A stretch of 32,945 nt of DNA from Alphaproteobacteria bacterium (GTDB lineage: Bacteria; Pseudomonadota; Alphaproteobacteria; RF32; CAG-239). Under the pieces are notes generated by a model. It did no database searches. It saw only the letters and a list, made by a program, of their open reading frames with translations, and was not told the origin of the DNA. A program made the position numbers and the translations under genes. Shown in pieces: positions 15,514-24,770 of the stretch. The stretch covers positions 1 to 32,945 of the forward strand of contig JAFTYO010000013.1 in NCBI GenBank assembly GCA_017464685.1, written 5' to 3'. Every line of letters starts with the position of its first letter. The first letter of the stretch is position 1.

Positions 15514-17235
15514 ATGTCGTACGATTTGATGTTTAAACAAGCAAATGATTTATATTCGGCAGGGCAACTTGATAAAGCCGAACAACTTTATCGTGCCGTT
15601 TTAGAGGCTGTTCCCGAAAACCCCGATGTTCTCAATATGCTTGGACTTACGGCTCAAACCAAAGGTTTGCACCAAGAAGCAATTTCATACTTTTTACAAG
15701 CCGTAAAGTCATCTCCTAATCATATTGCACTATATTTTAATTTGGCAGTATCGTATCAGTCCATTCAAAAATTTGCTCAGGCTATTAATGCCTATGAAAA
15801 AGTTATATCCTTAAATCCGAACATAAAAGAAACTTATAACAACTTAGGCGCAATATACGAATGCTTAAATCAACCCCAAATTGCCCTACAAATGTACCAA
15901 AATGCACTTAAATCAGATGCTGATTATATTGACGCCAAAGTCAACATTGCAGTCTTAAATAAAGACCTTAAAGAACTTGAAAATTTGTGCCGAAAATATC
16001 CCTTGTCAGAGCTTGCATTTTATTATACCGCTTTGCATTTTTTGGAACAAAAAGATTTTAACAAAGCTTGCGAATATATTTTAAAAGCTGATGAGATATG
16101 TGATAATTCGCCCGATATCAAACTGTTAAAAGCTAAAATTAACCTATTACTTAACAATATACAATCTGCTGTTGAAGATTTTTCAAGTTGCATAAATCTA
16201 AATCCAAAATGCGTTGAAGCTTGGGTAAATTTGGCCGATTTGGAAGAAAACGAACAATATTACTTAAAGGCTCTCGATTTAGACCCCGAAAACATTGTGG
16301 CTCATTCAAATTATGCCAATTGGCTATATCAACAAAACCGCACCTTAGAGGCTTTGGAAGAATACAGAAAAGCGGTTATTATAAATCCCGATTTACCGGA
16401 GCTTAGCAACAATTTGGCCCTTGTTCTTAAAGATATGGCCGATTATGAACGTGCACTAGATTTGATGATGAATGCGTTTGTTAAAGATGTTTTGCAAAAA
16501 CAATATTGGATAAACATTGCTGAAACCTTGGTGTTGTTCTATCAAACCGAGCCTGAAAAAGCTAAAAAAATTGCGCAAAAGTGGCATGATTTAGCACCAT
16601 CTAACCCATTTGCCAAGCATATGGTTTCATCTTTTAACGCAGATATCAAAAATTTTGATACCTCATATGCGCAAGAGCTTTTTGACTTGTTTGCCGAAAC
16701 TTATGACCAAACCATGAAAAAGATAAAATATGCCGTATTTGACAAGCTATCCGAGCTTGATATCAAATTTAGCGGCACTGTTTTAGATTTAGGTTGCGGT
16801 ACCGGAGAATTTGCCTTGCATTTTGCCAATGATAATACCAAAATCACTGGTGTTGACATTTCAGAAAACATGCTCAATCTGGCCGGCAAAAAACAACTTT
16901 ATCACAATCTGATTAAGGCCGATATTTCTGATTTTATAAAAAAAGGTTTAAAGTATAACTTTATTGTTGTGCTAGATGTATTTGAATATGTGCAAAATAT
17001 TGAAGAGGTTTTATCTTCAGTAAAATGTGACACCCTAATTTTTAATATTGAAAAAGCCGACAGCAAAAACAAAACATATGAGTTGTGTTACAATGGCAGA
17101 ATCAGGCATAATCCGGAATACATCAAAAACATTTTATTGCAATCGGGATATACCGATATCAAAGATTATGAGTTTGATTTACGGCAAGAAAACTCTGCGC
17201 CGGTTAAGGGTGTGTTGTTTATTGCCAAGAAGTAA
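15514..17235 (+). CDS. TPR-repeat protein fused to a SAM-dependent methyltransferase
   Basis: The first 340 residues are tandem tetratricopeptide repeats, for example ANDLYSAGQLDKAEQLYRAVL, AINAYEKVISLNPN and NYANWLYQQNRTLEALEEY. These form a protein-binding solenoid. From about 380 comes a class I methyltransferase: motif I VLDLGCGTGEF (about 424-434), the acidic strand-2 end in ITGVDISENML, motif post-I near LIKADISDF, and motif IV-like FIVVLDVFEYV. Such fusions usually methylate a protein or small molecule docked by the repeats, but the substrate here is unknown. CAGGAGAA lies before the ATG. The protein is cytoplasmic, with no signal peptide. It stands alone, divergent from the InsA-like gene; the hairpin at 17264-17292 follows its stop. 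Confidence 0.85.
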   Translation: MSYDLMFKQANDLYSAGQLDKAEQLYRAVLEAVPENPDVLNMLGLTAQTKGLHQEAISYFLQAVKSSPNHIALYFNLAVSYQSIQKFAQAINAYEKVISLNPNIKETYNNLGAIYECLNQPQIALQMYQNALKSDADYIDAKVNIAVLNKDLKELENLCRKYPLSELAFYYTALHFLEQKDFNKACEYILKADEICDNSPDIKLLKAKINLLLNNIQSAVEDFSSCINLNPKCVEAWVNLADLEENEQYYLKALDLDPENIVAHSNYANWLYQQNRTLEALEEYRKAVIINPDLPELSNNLALVLKDMADYERALDLMMNAFVKDVLQKQYWINIAETLVLFYQTEPEKAKKIAQKWHDLAPSNPFAKHMVSSFNADIKNFDTSYAQELFDLFAETYDQTMKKIKYAVFDKLSELDIKFSGTVLDLGCGTGEFALHFANDNTKITGVDISENMLNLAGKKQLYHNLIKADISDFIKKGLKYNFIVVLDVFEYVQNIEEVLSSVKCDTLIFNIEKADSKNKTYELCYNGRIRHNPEYIKNILLQSGYTDIKDYEFDLRQENSAPVKGVLFIAKK

Positions 17236-17249
17236 AAGATATCATATCC

Positions 17250-17292
17250 AATAAATAAAAAGACTGCCCCTTTGTGGGAGACAAAGGGGCAG
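17250..17292 (-). terminator. Strong hairpin terminator left from a decayed gene
   Basis: CTGCCCCTTTGT (17264-17275) and its exact complement (17281-17292) form a 12-bp stem with a 5-base loop. On the minus strand it is followed by TCTTTTTATTTATT, an intrinsic terminator for the pseudogene just upstream of it. The + strand side has no T-run, so stopping the rightward methyltransferase transcript would be weaker. Confidence 0.7.
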
Positions 17293-17299
17293 GGAGATA

Positions 17300-17587
17300 C
17301 TACAAATTATAGTTGAGGCCGATACCAAGTGTTGAAGCTTTATAGTCATCACCAAAGGTATGATTAGCCAAACCATAAACAGACCAGTTATCACCAATGC
17401 CATAGTTTCCAAACACCTTAATATTATAACTGATTTGGTCATATGTTGCACTAACACTCAGAAGAAGTCAACTTTGCAGCCTCGGCCTTTAAGCTGTTTA
17501 ATGTCGGTGACAAAGTTAAAGCGCTAACATTTTGAGTTAAAACAGTACTGGCAAGCAAAGAAAAAATAAAAGCAGATTTTTTATCAT
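17300..17587 (-). pseudogene. Decayed outer-membrane beta-barrel gene
   Basis: On the minus strand an ATG at 17587 with AAGGA upstream opens a gene. One base short in an A-run, the frame shifts and then encodes a clean signal peptide (KKSAFIFSLLASTVLTQNVSA in parts) and about 20 mature residues ending SLKAEAAKLTSSEC. A second shift near 17460 leads into an alternating beta pattern: YNIKVFGNYGIGDNWSVYG, then LANHTFGDD, then ASTLGIGLNYNL and stop at 17300. Both ends of an exported barrel protein are thus present, but the middle is missing and the frames do not join. A strong terminator follows directly. I interpret it as the remnant of an OMP gene with a large internal deletion. The family is not identified. 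Confidence 0.7.
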
Positions 17588-17905
17588 AACACAAGTCCTT
17601 ATAAATAATTCAGCTAGCAGATAGCCCATTAAAGATATGCTAAAATTGTAAATTGAATTTTTCATAAATCAAGATGTTAATTTTTTTATTATTGTTCCTT
17701 GATTCTTCCAAACATCATCTAATAAAAGTTATAAATTAACTATTTTTGCTTTATGATAGTGAAAATCGATTTTAAGGTACTTTTTTTGCCCGTAGAGAAG
17801 AAAATGACATTTTTATGGGTATAAAAATTAAAAAAAAATTTAAATTTTTAATCTGATTTGCTAAATTTACGACAGTTTGAATTAAATAAAAAAAAGGAAA
17901 ATAAA
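17588..17905. other. Intergenic stretch before gyrA, no gene seen
   Basis: Very AT-rich. I see no ORF with a ribosome site, no RNA gene and no convincing promoter. It contains a perfect 16-base palindrome AAAAATTTAAATTTTT (17834-17849), possibly only composition. The gyrA promoter and any supercoiling-responsive element should lie here but cannot be pinned by eye. Confidence 0.5.
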
Positions 17906-20716
17906 ATGGAAGAAAATGAAAACTCCGTTGTTCCGGCTTTGTCTGAAAATATTACACCGACAATGATAACCGAAGAAATGCGTCGCTCATATCTTGATTA
18001 TGCAATGAGCGTGATTGTTTCTCGTGCATTGCCTGATGTCAGAGACGGTTTGAAGCCTGTTCATCGTCGTATTATTTATGCGATGTATGAAAGCGGATAT
18101 GATTGTACAAAACCGTACAGAAAATCTGCTCGTATCGTAGGTGAAGTTTTAGGTAAATATCACCCTCATGGTGACAGTTCTGTTTACGAGGCAATGGTCA
18201 GAATGGCGCAACCGTTCTCAATGCGTTTGCCTTTAGTTGACGGCCAAGGTAACTTTGGCTCAATGGACGGAGACGGTGCGGCTGCCATGCGTTATACCGA
18301 AGCAAGGCTTGCAAAAGTTGCGCATAAGCTCATTGAAGACATTGAATATGATACGGTTGACTTTATGCCTAACTATGATGAAAGTGTTCAAGAACCGACA
18401 GTTCTTCCGGCTCGTTATCCAAACTTATTAGTGAACGGTTCAAATGGTATTGCCGTCAGTATGGCAACCAATATGCCTCCGCATAACTTAGGTGAGGTGA
18501 TTGATGCTTGCTGTGCGTATATTGACAATCCGGAAATTACACCTGAAGATTTGATTAATATTGTTCCGGGACCTGATTTTCCGACAGGTGGTTTAATTTT
18601 GGGTCAGGGCGGTGCAAAATCTGCATATTTAACCGGTCGCGGTTCGGTTATGATGCGTGCAAAATGCACCATTGAAGAACTAAGAAAAGATAAAGAGGCT
18701 ATCATTGTTCACGAGATTCCATATCAGGTAAATAAGGCAGCGCTTGTTACTCGTATTGCCGAACTTGTTAAAGAAAAACGCGTAGAAGGAATTTCGGATA
18801 TCAGAGACGAATCTGACCGTCAGGGTGTCCGAGTTGTAATTGAAATCAAGAAAGATTTTCAAGCTGATGTAGTCTTAAACCAACTCTATAAATATACACC
18901 GTTGCAGACAAGTTTCGGTATGAATATGCTTGCCATCAATCACGGTCGTCCGATGATGCTCACTTTAAAAGAAATTATTTCTGCGTTTGTTGAGTTTAGA
19001 GAGGAAACAATTCGCCGCAGAACAATATATAAACTTAACAAAGCTCGTGACAGAGCTCATGTTTTGGTAGGTCTTGCTATTGCGGTTGAAAACTTGGACC
19101 CTGTAATTGAGCTTATCAGAACAGCACCAAATCCGGCGGAAGCAAAAGAAGCATTGCTTACAAAAGCTTGGCCGGCAGGTGGTGTCGAAACTTTGGTTAA
19201 CCTGATTGATGAGCCGGACAGAAAAGTTGAAGGCGGATTTTATCGCTTATCCGAAGAACAGGCAAAAGCAATTTTGGATTTAAAATTACAACGTTTGACA
19301 GGCCTTGAAAGAGATAAAATTCATGAAGAATTACGTGTTTTAGGTGAGGATATTAAAGAATTTTTATCTATTCTTGCAAGTCGCGAAAAACTTTACGGCA
19401 TTATGAGAGATGAGCTTGTGGCTGTTAAGGACGAATATGCAACACCACGTTTGACCAAAATTGAAGATATTGAATATGATACGGATATCGAATCATTAAT
19501 TCAACGAGAAGAAATGGTTGTTACCGTTACCGAAGCCGGATACATTAAGCGAGTTCCGTTAAATGCATATAAAGCTCAAAAACGAGGAGGCAAAGGAAAA
19601 TCGGGTATGGCAACAAAAGAGGAAGACTTTGTAACTCGTTTGTTTGTGTCCTCAACGCATACTCCAGTGTTATTCTTCTCCTCAAAAGGTTTGGTATATA
19701 AGATGAAAGTTTACAAACTTCCGCTTGGTTCACCGACCTCAAAGGGAAAACCGTTTATCAACTTATTGCCGCTTGATGAGGGTGAAAACATCACTACCAT
19801 TATGAAACTTCCCGAGAATGAGGAAGATTGCAAAAATCTTTCCATTATGTTTGCAACCGCACAAGGAAATGTTCGCCGTAACTCGCTGATGGACTTTGTT
19901 AATGTTCAGTCGAACGGTAAAATTGCCATGAAACTTGATGAGGGCGATAAACTGGTTAATGTTATGCTTTGTACCGAAGATAACGATGTTATGTTGGCAG
20001 CTAAAAGCGGTAAATGTATCAGATTTCCGGTAACTGATGTTCGTGTGTTTGTAGGTCGTAATTCGACTGGTGTAAGAGGCATTAAACTTGGCACCAATGA
20101 TGAAGTTATCTCAATGTCAATGCTTAAACATATTTCGGCAAATGCCGAACAAAGAGATGAATACTTAAAAATATCATCAGCCATTAAACGCATGGAAGCA
20201 GAATTGGGTGAGGGCGCTTGTGTAACGGCAGAACAAACCGGATTGTTGTCTGTTTTAACTGCTGATGAGTTTGCCAAGATGCAAGAGTTGGAAGAATTTA
20301 TCTTAACTGTTACCATAACTGGTTACGGTAAGCGCTCGTCTTCATATGAATATCGTGTAACCGGTCGTGGCGGACAAGGTATTGCCAATATGGAAATGTC
20401 AGCTCGCAACAAAGAGGTTATAAGTTCATTTCCGATTGGAAATGATAATCAGATTATGATGGTTACCGATGGCGGAAAACTTATCAGAATGCCGGTTGAA
20501 GACATCAGAGTTGCGGGTCGTAAAACTCAAGGTGTGATTTTGTTTAGAACGGCAGAAGATGAGAGAGTTGTTTCTGTTACTTGGCTTGATGCCGATGACG
20601 GAGATGATGACGAACTTGAAAATGAAACAGGTTCTGAAGTTTTAGGTGAAAGCGCAGTAGATGTTGACGAAAGTGCAAATGATGAAGTGCTTGAGCCTGA
20701 AACTGTATCTGAGTAA
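17906..20716 (+). CDS. gyrA: DNA gyrase subunit A
   Basis: Type IIA topoisomerase subunit that cleaves and rejoins DNA while GyrB supplies ATP hydrolysis, introducing negative supercoils. The breakage domain shows RRIIYAMYE, the HPHGDS motif and the catalytic Tyr130 in [10 protein letters not shown]. In the quinolone-determining region Ser91, Ser92 and Glu95 stand for E. coli Ser83, Ala84 and Asp87, so the main Ser is intact. QKRGGKG (about residue 562) is the GyrA box that distinguishes it from ParC, and six-bladed pinwheel repeats follow. The 936-residue length is normal, with an acidic Asp/Glu tail of about 40 residues. ATG 17906 has AAGGA 7 bases upstream; the frame opens earlier but without a ribosome site. 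gyrB is not adjacent. Confidence 0.97.
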   Translation: MEENENSVVPALSENITPTMITEEMRRSYLDYAMSVIVSRALPDVRDGLKPVHRRIIYAMYESGYDCTKPYRKSARIVGEVLGKYHPHGDSSVYEAMVRMAQPFSMRLPLVDGQGNFGSMDGDGAAAMRYTEARLAKVAHKLIEDIEYDTVDFMPNYDESVQEPTVLPARYPNLLVNGSNGIAVSMATNMPPHNLGEVIDACCAYIDNPEITPEDLINIVPGPDFPTGGLILGQGGAKSAYLTGRGSVMMRAKCTIEELRKDKEAIIVHEIPYQVNKAALVTRIAELVKEKRVEGISDIRDESDRQGVRVVIEIKKDFQADVVLNQLYKYTPLQTSFGMNMLAINHGRPMMLTLKEIISAFVEFREETIRRRTIYKLNKARDRAHVLVGLAIAVENLDPVIELIRTAPNPAEAKEALLTKAWPAGGVETLVNLIDEPDRKVEGGFYRLSEEQAKAILDLKLQRLTGLERDKIHEELRVLGEDIKEFLSILASREKLYGIMRDELVAVKDEYATPRLTKIEDIEYDTDIESLIQREEMVVTVTEAGYIKRVPLNAYKAQKRGGKGKSGMATKEEDFVTRLFVSSTHTPVLFFSSKGLVYKMKVYKLPLGSPTSKGKPFINLLPLDEGENITTIMKLPENEEDCKNLSIMFATAQGNVRRNSLMDFVNVQSNGKIAMKLDEGDKLVNVMLCTEDNDVMLAAKSGKCIRFPVTDVRVFVGRNSTGVRGIKLGTNDEVISMSMLKHISANAEQRDEYLKISSAIKRMEAELGEGACVTAEQTGLLSVLTADEFAKMQELEEFILTVTITGYGKRSSSYEYRVTGRGGQGIANMEMSARNKEVISSFPIGNDNQIMMVTDGGKLIRMPVEDIRVAGRKTQGVILFRTAEDERVVSVTWLDADDGDDDELENETGSEVLGESAVDVDESANDEVLEPETVSE

Positions 20717-20730
20717 GGCTGAAACTTCCA

Positions 20731-20778
20731 AATTTTTACTTAGGGAGAAAGAACATTCTTTTTCCCTAAGTAAAAATT
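20731..20778 (+). terminator. Long near-perfect hairpin after gyrA
   Basis: A 16-bp perfect stem (20731-20746 with 20763-20778; arm AATTTTTACTTAGGGA) continues inward as a GAAAGAA/TTCTTTT pairing, giving about 22 bp in all. It lies 15 bases after the gyrA stop. There is A/T-rich flanking on both sides but no classical T-run beyond the stem, so it may end transcription in either direction. Confidence 0.6.
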
Positions 20779-21040
20779 ATAGCTAAAAAATAGAAAAAGC
20801 AGGTTGTAAAGCAAAAAAGCAGAAATAGATAAAACTAAAAACAAGGTAAATTGTATCCTTTATTTTATTTATAAAAATTTTGACAAATGAAACATCCGAT
20901 GATATCATATTTTATATGATGTCGGTTAATGATGTGAGGTTATGTATCTGATGTATGCACATATTGTGTCAGAATAGCACTGACAGTAAAAATTAAGCAA
21001 AGATAATAAAAAAATCGTATGTAAAAATATAGGATGTAAA
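20779..21040. other. Promoter region before the Yej operon, no gene seen
   Basis: AT-rich with no ORF. It holds the promoter at 20880-20908, an inverted repeat over the -10, and a small TGTCAG/CTGACA hairpin (20967-20985) in what would be the 5' leader. Confidence 0.5.
20880..20920 (+). promoter_or_regulatory. Promoter with operator-like inverted repeat over the -10
   Basis: TTGACA (20880-20885), 17 bases, TATCAT (20903-20908). ATCATAT-TTT-ATATGAT (20904-20920) overlaps the -10, where a bound repressor would block polymerase. It lies 120 bases ahead of the first gene of the yejEF operon. Confidence 0.5.
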
Positions 21041-21697
21041 ATGCTTGAGATTATATTCGATAAAAATGATAATAATGAGTTTTTAAATCAGACAAGACCT
21101 GTTATTGAATTTATTGATAATAAGGAATATTCTTTTGATGAATACAGATTGCTGGCCAAAAACATCTTGCAAAAATATGAAAATGAGCAAATTATTTTAG
21201 TCAGGAACAAGACAAAATCATTTTCTTCCAATTTGTTTGCTGTAGCATTATTTGTTCAATCTTGTTTGCAAGCAACAAAAACGGAATGTGTGGTTTTTAA
21301 GACCAAAGAGTATGAAACCGCTTTAAAAGCATATCGTCCATATGTTGCATTAACCATAGCTCTTAAATTTGCCGTCAGATTGTATAATCAATCAGTTAAA
21401 CAAGCATATAGAGAAATGGAAAATATGTCATATTTAGGAATAAATATTAAAAAAAATTATGAGACTAATGTAATCTGTATGAATTGGAACAATAAAAAAA
21501 ATGAGGTTGATTTTACCGGTACAGATTTTGAACAGTCTATCATTACAGCAGCTACCTTAAAAGCATATTCTCTTTTAAAAGTAACCGACAGTTTTAAGGC
21601 GATAATACATGTAAATAATGAGGAAACAAAAGTTGATATTAATGAAGTTATCAATAAAATAGTACAAAATGTGGTAAGATTTGTGGATAGGAATTAA
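21041..21697 (+). CDS. Hypothetical protein, first gene of the yejEF-containing operon
   Basis: No family is recognised for these 218 residues. The sequence is mixed alpha/beta, rich in Asn, Lys and Glu, with no signal peptide and no membrane segment. It has four Cys, among them SCLQATKTECVVF in the middle. A central helix (KAYRPYVALTIALKFAVRLYNQ in parts) is mildly hydrophobic. AGGAT lies before the ATG. It is followed after 68 bases by the membrane pseudo-hydrolase gene on the same strand, and shares the promoter at 20880. A cytoplasmic partner of the membrane protein or transporter is a guess from position only. Confidence 0.7.
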   Translation: MLEIIFDKNDNNEFLNQTRPVIEFIDNKEYSFDEYRLLAKNILQKYENEQIILVRNKTKSFSSNLFAVALFVQSCLQATKTECVVFKTKEYETALKAYRPYVALTIALKFAVRLYNQSVKQAYREMENMSYLGINIKKNYETNVICMNWNNKKNEVDFTGTDFEQSIITAATLKAYSLLKVTDSFKAIIHVNNEETKVDINEVINKIVQNVVRFVDRN

Positions 21698-21765
21698 TAA
21701 AGACTTGTTATATTAACCTATTTTTATAAAATGTGAAAAGTTTATGAGAAAATAAGGAAACAACC

Positions 21766-23754
21766 ATGCAACGTAATCGTTTTAGAGCTCCTCTTACTTT
21801 TAATGCTAAAAAGTTTTCACGTTCATGTGAGGTACCGGAAAAGTTTAAAATTTCTGATGAAATTCTAGGTTTCATATTAAAATCATTGTATGTTTTTTTG
21901 CTTTTATCTATCAATATGGTACTGTTTGCAGCATCAGGTAATATGACAATCTTTGGACCGAACGGTATGCTTTTTTATGAGGTATTAATACTTTTACTAT
22001 GCTTAGCAGTATTTTCATTTGTTATAATTGGTATGTTTTATAAATATGCTCCGGTCCAAAATATAATATGCTCATTGTTTACTTTTGGGTTTATTATAAT
22101 CTTATTTAACCAGTTTTATCAATTAGATGCAAAAGCCTTTTTGGGTGATTTTTTTGATAATTATCTGGTAGATTTTACTCCAACGTTTTTATACAAATAT
22201 TCCAATATTATCGTGGCTTTCATTTTATCCCTTATGTTTTCTTGGCTTGTCTTTGCCGTATCAGTCAAAGTGTTTTCAGTATATGTCCTTTTGTTTTTAA
22301 TTACTTTTGTGGGAATTGTAAAACATGATTTTACCAATCATAAACAACAACAGCACGATTTTATTGAGGTTTACAACTCGCAGACACAAAGCAGTGAGAA
22401 TAAATCGTATAATAAATTTATTTATATAATGTTACCTAATTTTGCATCGCATAAATATTTTGAAATGACTGATAATTTCTTTGCTAAAAGTACATATGAT
22501 TTGATGATGGGATTTTTAGCAAAGAATAATTTCGAAGTTTTTTCAAACAGTTATATTGAAAACGATGATCAGTTTATGAATGTAGTACAGTCAGTAAATA
22601 CGTATAGTACAAAAACTCCTGAAGAACATACACTTGATACAATAGTATTAAATAAATATTGGAATTTTTTTAATATCAATGATGAATATGTATTTTTAAA
22701 AGATAATCAACTTTTTGATAGCTTTAAAAAAGCCGGATATAATATTTCTGCATATAAATCAAGGGGTATTGATATATGTCATAAAAATCATCAGCTTAAT
22801 GTTGATCGTTGTGTTGAAAAGATAAATCGTCCGGTAAATGTATACGATAGCGGTATTCCTTTGATGGGGCGTACGCAACTCTTATTTGCGGAGTGGATTT
22901 CCAGTATGGGAATATCAAATTTTGCTCCTTTATACAAATTTTTAAAAGTGTTTTCGGAACCTGAAAAACTTCCTCTTATAGGAATAAATTACAATAATCT
23001 TTATGTTATTAACTCAATCAAAATTTTTGATATTTTGGTTGAAAATATTTTCTCAGACAATGGAGCGCAAGCATATTTTGTATATACGGATATTCCGTCT
23101 GATATGTTTATATATGATGAATTTTGCAATATTAAACCTCGAGAAAAATGGATTAATATGGAAAATTTGCCATGGATAAGAGAGAATAATTCATTACTGA
23201 AGTATAAATCATATATGGAACAAACAAGATGTTTATATGGAAAGTTACAATATTTTATAGATCAACTTGATAACAAGCAACTCCTTGATAAAACTGTGAT
23301 AATTATAAATGGGGTTAGTTCAAACCATAATTTTAATGATATGAGATATAAAGATTTTACTCAAAGATTTATAAATGATAAGATGGTTGCATTGGCAATC
23401 ATAACTCCGGATAACAAAAATTTTAAAATTAATGATAAAATATGTGCTTCTAAGGATATTATCAACAACTACTTATACAACAGTGATAATTGCGATGAGG
23501 CTGAATTTGATTTTCCGGTATCTATTAAAAATAAAGTTGTTAAAGAACTTATAAATGATGATATTGAAACCGAATATATTGAAAAAAGTATAGATATATT
23601 TAAAAAATGGTATAAAAAATGGCAATTATCAAATAGCAACAACACAGATATTGATATTATTAAAGAACAAAGTGTACAGATGGTTGATGATATTGATGTA
23701 CAAAATATACCTGAAATAAAAAACAATAATTTGAGGAATAATTTGGAAAATTGA
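21766..23754 (+). CDS. Membrane protein with a sulfatase-like domain lacking catalytic residues
   Basis: About five TM segments lie within residues 35-195, followed by a large domain from about 215 to 600 that appears periplasmic, and an Asn/Asp-rich tail. The domain follows the alkaline-phosphatase/sulfatase pattern by eye: KFIYIMLPNF (about 219), a GYNISAYKSRGIDIC segment, FVYTDIPSDMFIYDEFC (about 438), and YMEQTRCLYGKLQYFIDQL before VIIINGVSSNHN (about 515). Where active members have the metal Asp after the first strand, a His in the second block and a Ser-Asp-His-Gly at the last, this protein has P-N, S-D and G-V-S-S-N-H. It therefore looks like a pseudoenzyme, in architecture like E. coli YejM/PbgA. 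AAGGA precedes the ATG. It overlaps yejE by 4 bases. Confidence 0.7.
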   Translation: MQRNRFRAPLTFNAKKFSRSCEVPEKFKISDEILGFILKSLYVFLLLSINMVLFAASGNMTIFGPNGMLFYEVLILLLCLAVFSFVIIGMFYKYAPVQNIICSLFTFGFIIILFNQFYQLDAKAFLGDFFDNYLVDFTPTFLYKYSNIIVAFILSLMFSWLVFAVSVKVFSVYVLLFLITFVGIVKHDFTNHKQQQHDFIEVYNSQTQSSENKSYNKFIYIMLPNFASHKYFEMTDNFFAKSTYDLMMGFLAKNNFEVFSNSYIENDDQFMNVVQSVNTYSTKTPEEHTLDTIVLNKYWNFFNINDEYVFLKDNQLFDSFKKAGYNISAYKSRGIDICHKNHQLNVDRCVEKINRPVNVYDSGIPLMGRTQLLFAEWISSMGISNFAPLYKFLKVFSEPEKLPLIGINYNNLYVINSIKIFDILVENIFSDNGAQAYFVYTDIPSDMFIYDEFCNIKPREKWINMENLPWIRENNSLLKYKSYMEQTRCLYGKLQYFIDQLDNKQLLDKTVIIINGVSSNHNFNDMRYKDFTQRFINDKMVALAIITPDNKNFKINDKICASKDIINNYLYNSDNCDEAEFDFPVSIKNKVVKELINDDIETEYIEKSIDIFKKWYKKWQLSNSNNTDIDIIKEQSVQMVDDIDVQNIPEIKNNNLRNNLEN

Positions 23755-24770
23755 TGACCCCGATATTTGTAAGAAAAATTAATGCTTTTAAACACAATAA
23801 ACGAGCTGTTGTAGCATTTTTTCTGTTTGCTACGGTGTTTTTCATATCCTTATTTGCTGAATTAATTGCTAATGATAGACCTTTGATTGTATATTATAAA
23901 AATAAACTATATTTTCCGGTAATTAAAGAATATTCGGATGATTTTTTTGGAGGAGATTTTCCGACACCTGCAGATTATAAAGATCCTTTAATTGTACAAA
24001 ATATAAATGATAATGGGTGGATGTTAATGCCTATTGTGCCATTTTCATATAATACCGTAGATTATGAAATTGAGGCTCCTGCTCCAACAAAACCGGATAA
24101 AATTCATTGGTTAGGAACGGATGATGAGGGAAGGGATATTTTGGCTCGAGTTTTATATGGTATCAGATTATCCGTTATATTTTCTTTTGTTTTAACATTT
24201 TTCTCTTCATTTGTTGGAATTGTAATTGGGGCAATTCAAGGTTACTTTGGTGGAAAGATTGATATAATTTTACAACGTTTTATAGAAATTTGGGATTCTT
24301 TACCGCAATTGTTTATCTTAATTATAATAGCAAGTGTTTTTTTACCTGATTTTTGGACTCTGTTAATAATATTAATGCTTTTTTCATGGACATCATTAAC
24401 ATCAATGGTAAGAGCCGAATTTTTAAGAACTCGTAATTTTGAATATGTAAAAGCAGCAAAAGCTCTTGGAGTGAGTAATTTCAGAATTATGTTTAAACAT
24501 ATTTTACCTAACGCACTAATAACAAGCATTACATTTATTCCATTTATATTATCTGATTCAATAGTAGCATTAACATCTTTAGATTTTTTGGGTCTCGGAT
24601 TGTCAGGAGACTATCCTTCGTTGGGAGATTTAGTCAGACAAGGTAAGGATAATTTACAAGCTCCATGGATAGGAATTACTATTTTTATTGTTTTATCATC
24701 TTTGTTGAGCTTGTTGGTTTTTATTGGTGAGGGTGTACGAGATGCTTTCGATACAAGGAAATCAAAATGA
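23751..24770 (+). CDS. yejE: ABC transporter permease YejE
   Basis: Strongly YejE-like across its 339 residues: LFAELIANDRPLIVYYKNKLYFP, the FGGDFPTPADYKDP loop, HWLGTDDEGRDILARVLYG, VRAEFLRTRNFEYVKAAKALGVS (the EAA loop that contacts the ATPase) and TSLDFLGLGLSGDYPSLGDL. One TM near the N-terminus (about 20-40), a periplasmic loop to about 135, then five TMs. It forms half of the inner-membrane channel of the YejABEF peptide (microcin C type) importer. It overlaps the preceding gene and yejF by ATGA on each side, so translation is coupled. Its usual partner YejB and the binding protein YejA are not encoded in this window. Confidence 0.93.
   Translation: MMTPIFVRKINAFKHNKRAVVAFFLFATVFFISLFAELIANDRPLIVYYKNKLYFPVIKEYSDDFFGGDFPTPADYKDPLIVQNINDNGWMLMPIVPFSYNTVDYEIEAPAPTKPDKIHWLGTDDEGRDILARVLYGIRLSVIFSFVLTFFSSFVGIVIGAIQGYFGGKIDIILQRFIEIWDSLPQLFILIIIASVFLPDFWTLLIILMLFSWTSLTSMVRAEFLRTRNFEYVKAAKALGVSNFRIMFKHILPNALITSITFIPFILSDSIVALTSLDFLGLGLSGDYPSLGDLVRQGKDNLQAPWIGITIFIVLSSLLSLLVFIGEGVRDAFDTRKSK

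Noticed and set aside
17242-17457. A 71-residue minus-strand ORF with hydrophobic stretches
   Set aside because: It is an off-frame reading of the decayed barrel gene, whose true frame gives a clear beta-strand pattern.
17906-20716. ParC (topoisomerase IV) in place of GyrA
   Set aside because: The GyrA box QKRGGKG and the full six-blade C-terminal domain are present.
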